A stretch of DNA of 7,384 nt. Source: JABEVB01 sp049965775 (GTDB lineage: Bacteria; Planctomycetota; Phycisphaerae; WQYP01). Position 1 is the stretch's first letter, and each line of letters begins with the position of its first letter. A program made the translations under genes and the position numbers. Below the pieces are notes generated by a model. The model worked only from the letters and a program-made list of their open reading frames with translations, made no database searches and was not told where the DNA came from. The DNA lies in the NCBI GenBank assembly GCA_049965775.1, contig JBMFVX010000137.1:1-7384 (forward strand), written 5' to 3'. This document shows, in pieces, positions 5,193 to 7,384 of the stretch.

Positions 5193-5768
5193 ATGATGAC
5201 AAAAAGATTCATTGGCTATTTGCTTACAGCGCTGTCGGCGGCCAGCCTTTCGGGTTGCGGCAGCCCCCCACCCCTGGTGATTCCACTGGTTCCGCTTTCG
5301 CCCGAAGTGCAGAAGCTGGCGCCCGACATCAGCCTGGCCGCACATGACAACGAGCAGGCTCAAACGGCCATCGGAAAGCTTACCGCAGCCGATATTCGGA
5401 CGATCAAGCCGGCGGTAACACATGTGCTTACACACCAGAAGCAAACACTCGCTTCAGCGGCGGCGCAGGTGGCACTGCTTGAAGTTCAGGCCAAACGGTC
5501 TGATGCCGCCGCCGTTAGCCTCGTGCAACGGCAGCAGCAGCTTACCGGGGCGCTGGCGGTCGCCCAATCGCAGGCGGCCGCAGCCCGCAACCGCTACGAA
5601 AGCGCCTGGCTGGGCGGCAAAGCACATCGCCTGCTGGAGTGGATTGTGGGCGTCAGCGTTGTGCTGCTGATTGTGGACTTTCTGGCGTCGAGCTTTTTGG
5701 GAGTCGGGCTGAATCCATTTGAATGGCTGGCAGGCCTGGGCCGCGCGGCACAGGCAAAGCATGCTTAG
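5193..5768 (+). CDS. lipoprotein with C-terminal membrane helix, candidate single-protein spanin
   Basis: The 191-residue product starts with a lipoprotein signal: MTKR, a hydrophobic core, and lipobox LSGC (19-22). The +2 residue is Gly, not Asp, which allows sorting to the outer membrane. A Pro-rich stretch follows (SPPPLVIPLVPLSPE, 24-38), then a long Ala/Gln-rich helix likely to form a coiled coil (about 48-137), and then a membrane helix at about 149-170 (EWIVGVSVVLLIVDFLASSF) with a short cytoplasmic tail. An outer-membrane lipid anchor joined through a periplasmic rod to an inner-membrane helix is the layout of unimolecular spanins such as phage T1 gp11, which disrupt the outer membrane at the end of infection. 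No sequence similarity to a known spanin was recognised; the call rests on topology and context. AGGAG (5182-5186) serves the start; a second ATG directly follows at 5196. It is otherwise an envelope protein of unknown role. Confidence 0.6.
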   Translation: MMTKRFIGYLLTALSAASLSGCGSPPPLVIPLVPLSPEVQKLAPDISLAAHDNEQAQTAIGKLTAADIRTIKPAVTHVLTHQKQTLASAAAQVALLEVQAKRSDAAAVSLVQRQQQLTGALAVAQSQAAAARNRYESAWLGGKAHRLLEWIVGVSVVLLIVDFLASSFLGVGLNPFEWLAGLGRAAQAKHA

Positions 5769-5793
5769 CCGGTTTTTTTACAGGAGTGACCTC

Positions 5794-5982
5794 ATGTTTA
5801 TTGTTGGATTGCTTTTAGGATTGGCTAGCGGCATAGCTGCGGTATTGGCCGTGCAGGCTTTGGCCGAGCACAAGAGCTTCGGCACAGCGGCCCGTGAAGA
5901 TGGCGCTGCGGCACAGGCCGAAACACGCAAACTGCTTGGTGACGTGCTGACGGAAGTGAAAAAGCTCACCGGCAAGCTTTAA
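5794..5982 (+). CDS. small one-helix membrane protein
   Basis: This 62-residue protein has one hydrophobic helix at about 2-24 (FIVGLLLGLASGIAAVLAVQ) and a mixed-charge helical tail ending in KKLTGKL. It is preceded by AGGAG (5782-5786) 7 bases before the ATG, and lies 25 bases after the spanin-like gene and 34 before the glycosyltransferase gene, so all are likely on one transcript. The family is not recognised. A holin-type role is possible from size, topology and neighbours, but cannot be shown. An in-frame ATG at 5761 would overlap the end of the previous gene and add 11 mostly polar residues; the later start has the better ribosome binding site and gives a clean membrane segment. Confidence 0.6.
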   Translation: MFIVGLLLGLASGIAAVLAVQALAEHKSFGTAAREDGAAAQAETRKLLGDVLTEVKKLTGKL

Positions 5983-6016
5983 CCCAACCGGCGGCGGCGC
6001 ACGCGGAGACTTTTTC

Positions 6017-7312
6017 ATGAATATTCTGGTGAAGTGGCCCACGCGGGGCCGGCCGGAACGGTTTATCGCCAACCTGCGGCAATGGCGCAGGCTCGAATCG
6101 GGGCGGCATCAGGTGCGGTATCTGATTTCGATTGATCAGGATGACGCGCTGATGACCGCCCCTGCCATGCAGCGGCAGCTTACCGAACTTAACGCACTGG
6201 TTCGCATCGGCCCGGGCGGCCGCAGCAAGGTGGCCGCCTGCAACAGCGACACGAGTGAATATTTAAGCGAAAGCGGCTTCGACGCCCAGACGCTTATTCT
6301 TGCCAGCGACGACATGCACCCGATGCTCGGCGGCTGGGACGATCTTATAGCCGCAAAAATGCTTCAGTGCTTTCCGGCCATGGACGGCGCTTTGCATTTT
6401 AATGATGGCTACCTCGGCGGCTCGCGGCTTATGACGATGTCCATCGTCGGTATTAACCTCTACCGGCGGCTTGGGTCTTTTTATCATCATGAGTACCGGT
6501 CGTTTTTTTGTGATGACGAGTTTACCAAACTCGTGCGGCTGCGGCATAAATATGTCTACGACAGCCGCGTTCTTTTTGAGCATCGGCACGTCGGCCTTAC
6601 ACCTGATGAGCTTTTCAGACGCAATGAGCAAAGCTGGCTGCACGATCAGCAGTTGTACCAGCGAAGGCTGGCGGCTGATTTTTATGAGCCGCGGCCCCTG
6701 CTAAGCGTGCTCATTTGCGCCCTGGATATTCGCCGGGCGCTGCTCGACAAACTTGCCGCTGAGCTTCATCGGCAGATATTCGCCCTGGCGGCTCCGCACG
6801 AGGTGGAACTGCATATTTTGCTCGACCAGAAGCAGATGAGCGTGGGAGCCAAACGCAACACGCTGCTGACGATGGCCCGCGGCCGCTATATGGCATTTAT
6901 TGATGACGACGACTGGATCGCCTCGAGCTACGTTGCCGACATCCTTGCGGCCATCAAGCGCCGCCCCGGAGTTGATTGCGTGGTGTTTGCCGGCCGCCTG
7001 AGCTTGGATGGCCGCGATGTGGGGCCGTTTGATTATTCACTTAAACATAAGCGGTATTATCAGGTTGGAAACAACTATTACCGCACGCCCAACCACCTGT
7101 GTCCGGTAAAATTGGAACTTGCCCGGCAGGTGCGCTTTGCGGAAATTAATCGCGGCGAAGACACCGACTATGCAGTGCGGCTTTACAGGCTGCTGGCCAC
7201 ACAGGAACCAGCCGGGCCTGCCGCGGCCGCACCCGATGCGCCAAACCGCGTGCTGTATTTTTACCGCTTCAGTCCCACCGGCACGCAAACGCAGCGCCCG
7301 AATGCCGGCTAG
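6017..7312 (+). CDS. tandem two-domain GT-A glycosyltransferase of phage type
   Basis: The 431-residue protein contains two GT-A-like nucleotide-sugar transferase domains. Domain 1 (about 1-215) opens with MNILVKWPTRGRPERF, has a strand YLISIDQDD (35-43), and a probable metal/nucleotide motif ASDDM (96-100) in LILASDDMHP. A CDDEF (165-169) and a late His (HRH, 189-191) are further candidate site residues. Domain 2 (about 228-431) opens with LSVLICALDIR, followed by MSVGAKRNTLL (274-284) and AFIDDDDW (293-300), a clear family-2 DxD-type motif, and a possible catalytic-acid segment RGEDTDY (379-385). This double arrangement is seen in phage and prophage glycosyltransferases that modify virion proteins, DNA or host surface sugars; the acceptor is unknown. 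GGAG (6005-6008) is 8 bases before the ATG. It is the last complete gene of the phage-like row. A bacterial surface-sugar enzyme is the main alternative. Confidence 0.82.
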   Translation: MNILVKWPTRGRPERFIANLRQWRRLESGRHQVRYLISIDQDDALMTAPAMQRQLTELNALVRIGPGGRSKVAACNSDTSEYLSESGFDAQTLILASDDMHPMLGGWDDLIAAKMLQCFPAMDGALHFNDGYLGGSRLMTMSIVGINLYRRLGSFYHHEYRSFFCDDEFTKLVRLRHKYVYDSRVLFEHRHVGLTPDELFRRNEQSWLHDQQLYQRRLAADFYEPRPLLSVLICALDIRRALLDKLAAELHRQIFALAAPHEVELHILLDQKQMSVGAKRNTLLTMARGRYMAFIDDDDWIASSYVADILAAIKRRPGVDCVVFAGRLSLDGRDVGPFDYSLKHKRYYQVGNNYYRTPNHLCPVKLELARQVRFAEINRGEDTDYAVRLYRLLATQEPAGPAAAAPDAPNRVLYFYRFSPTGTQTQRPNAG

Positions 7313-7384
7313 ACCTTAAACCAGCGTAATTTTCCGCCTTGCCGCCTATTTGGATGAAATATGAACCGAAACGCTCCGCTTTTC

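Noticed and set aside
5773..5779. Run of seven T after the spanin-like gene, and a similar run at 6503-6509 inside the glycosyltransferase gene
   Set aside because: The first has no stem before it, so it is not a terminator. The second lies in a frame that is intact without slippage.
7354..7384. Start of another gene at the right edge (ATG at 7354 or 7361, open to the end)
   Set aside because: Only 24-31 bases are visible and neither ATG has a good ribosome binding site, so the frame cannot be chosen.
1..7384. CRISPR arrays, tRNA or rRNA genes, integrase or transposase genes
   Set aside because: No regularly spaced direct repeats, no tRNA-like cloverleaf and no recombinase motifs were seen on either strand.

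Overview
The window looks like chromosomal DNA from a GC-rich Gram-negative bacterium, most likely a planctomycete or another PVC-group organism. The clues are a family-4 uracil-DNA glycosylase with a long Ala/Pro-rich N-terminal extension, a DUF3467 protein, a small exported protein joining a HEAT-like segment to a PDZ domain, and lipoprotein signals that imply an outer membrane. This assignment is inference. No rRNA or other marker gene is present.

Left part (1-3127), host-like genes: the C-terminal piece of an alpha/beta hydrolase runs off the left edge on the + strand. It converges with a minus-strand block made of a PDZ protein (1986-2708), a DUF3467 protein (1471-1827) and a uracil-DNA glycosylase (478-1428). 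DUF3467 and the glycosylase are 42 bases apart and probably co-transcribed. Upstream of the PDZ gene is an N-terminally eroded remnant of a DUF4143-type ATPase (2780-3127). Just beyond it is a perfect 27-base AT-rich palindrome (3133-3159).

Right part (3160-7312), phage-like genes, all on the + strand: a non-coding leader with an 8-bp dyad precedes an HK97-fold major capsid protein (3345-4697), which is followed by a strong terminator hairpin. A 162-bp hairpin-shaped miniature transposable element with 15-bp perfect terminal inverted repeats and a TAA direct repeat on each side sits directly upstream of the next gene. Then comes a tightly packed row: a small membrane protein (4943-5191), a lipoprotein with a C-terminal membrane helix (5193-5768) that has the topology of a one-gene spanin, another small membrane protein (5794-5982), and a tandem two-domain glycosyltransferase of the sort found in phages (6017-7312).

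The capsid gene stands alone. The portal, prohead protease and terminase that normally lie just upstream are replaced by host-like genes and a broken gene on the other strand. The block is therefore a prophage remnant, a rearranged prophage or a satellite-type island that begins with the capsid gene. The window ends before this can be settled. The best leads are the single-protein spanin candidate, the solitary capsid gene with an unusual N-terminal extension, the miniature element, and a uracil-DNA glycosylase that lacks the cysteine pattern for the family's iron-sulfur cluster.
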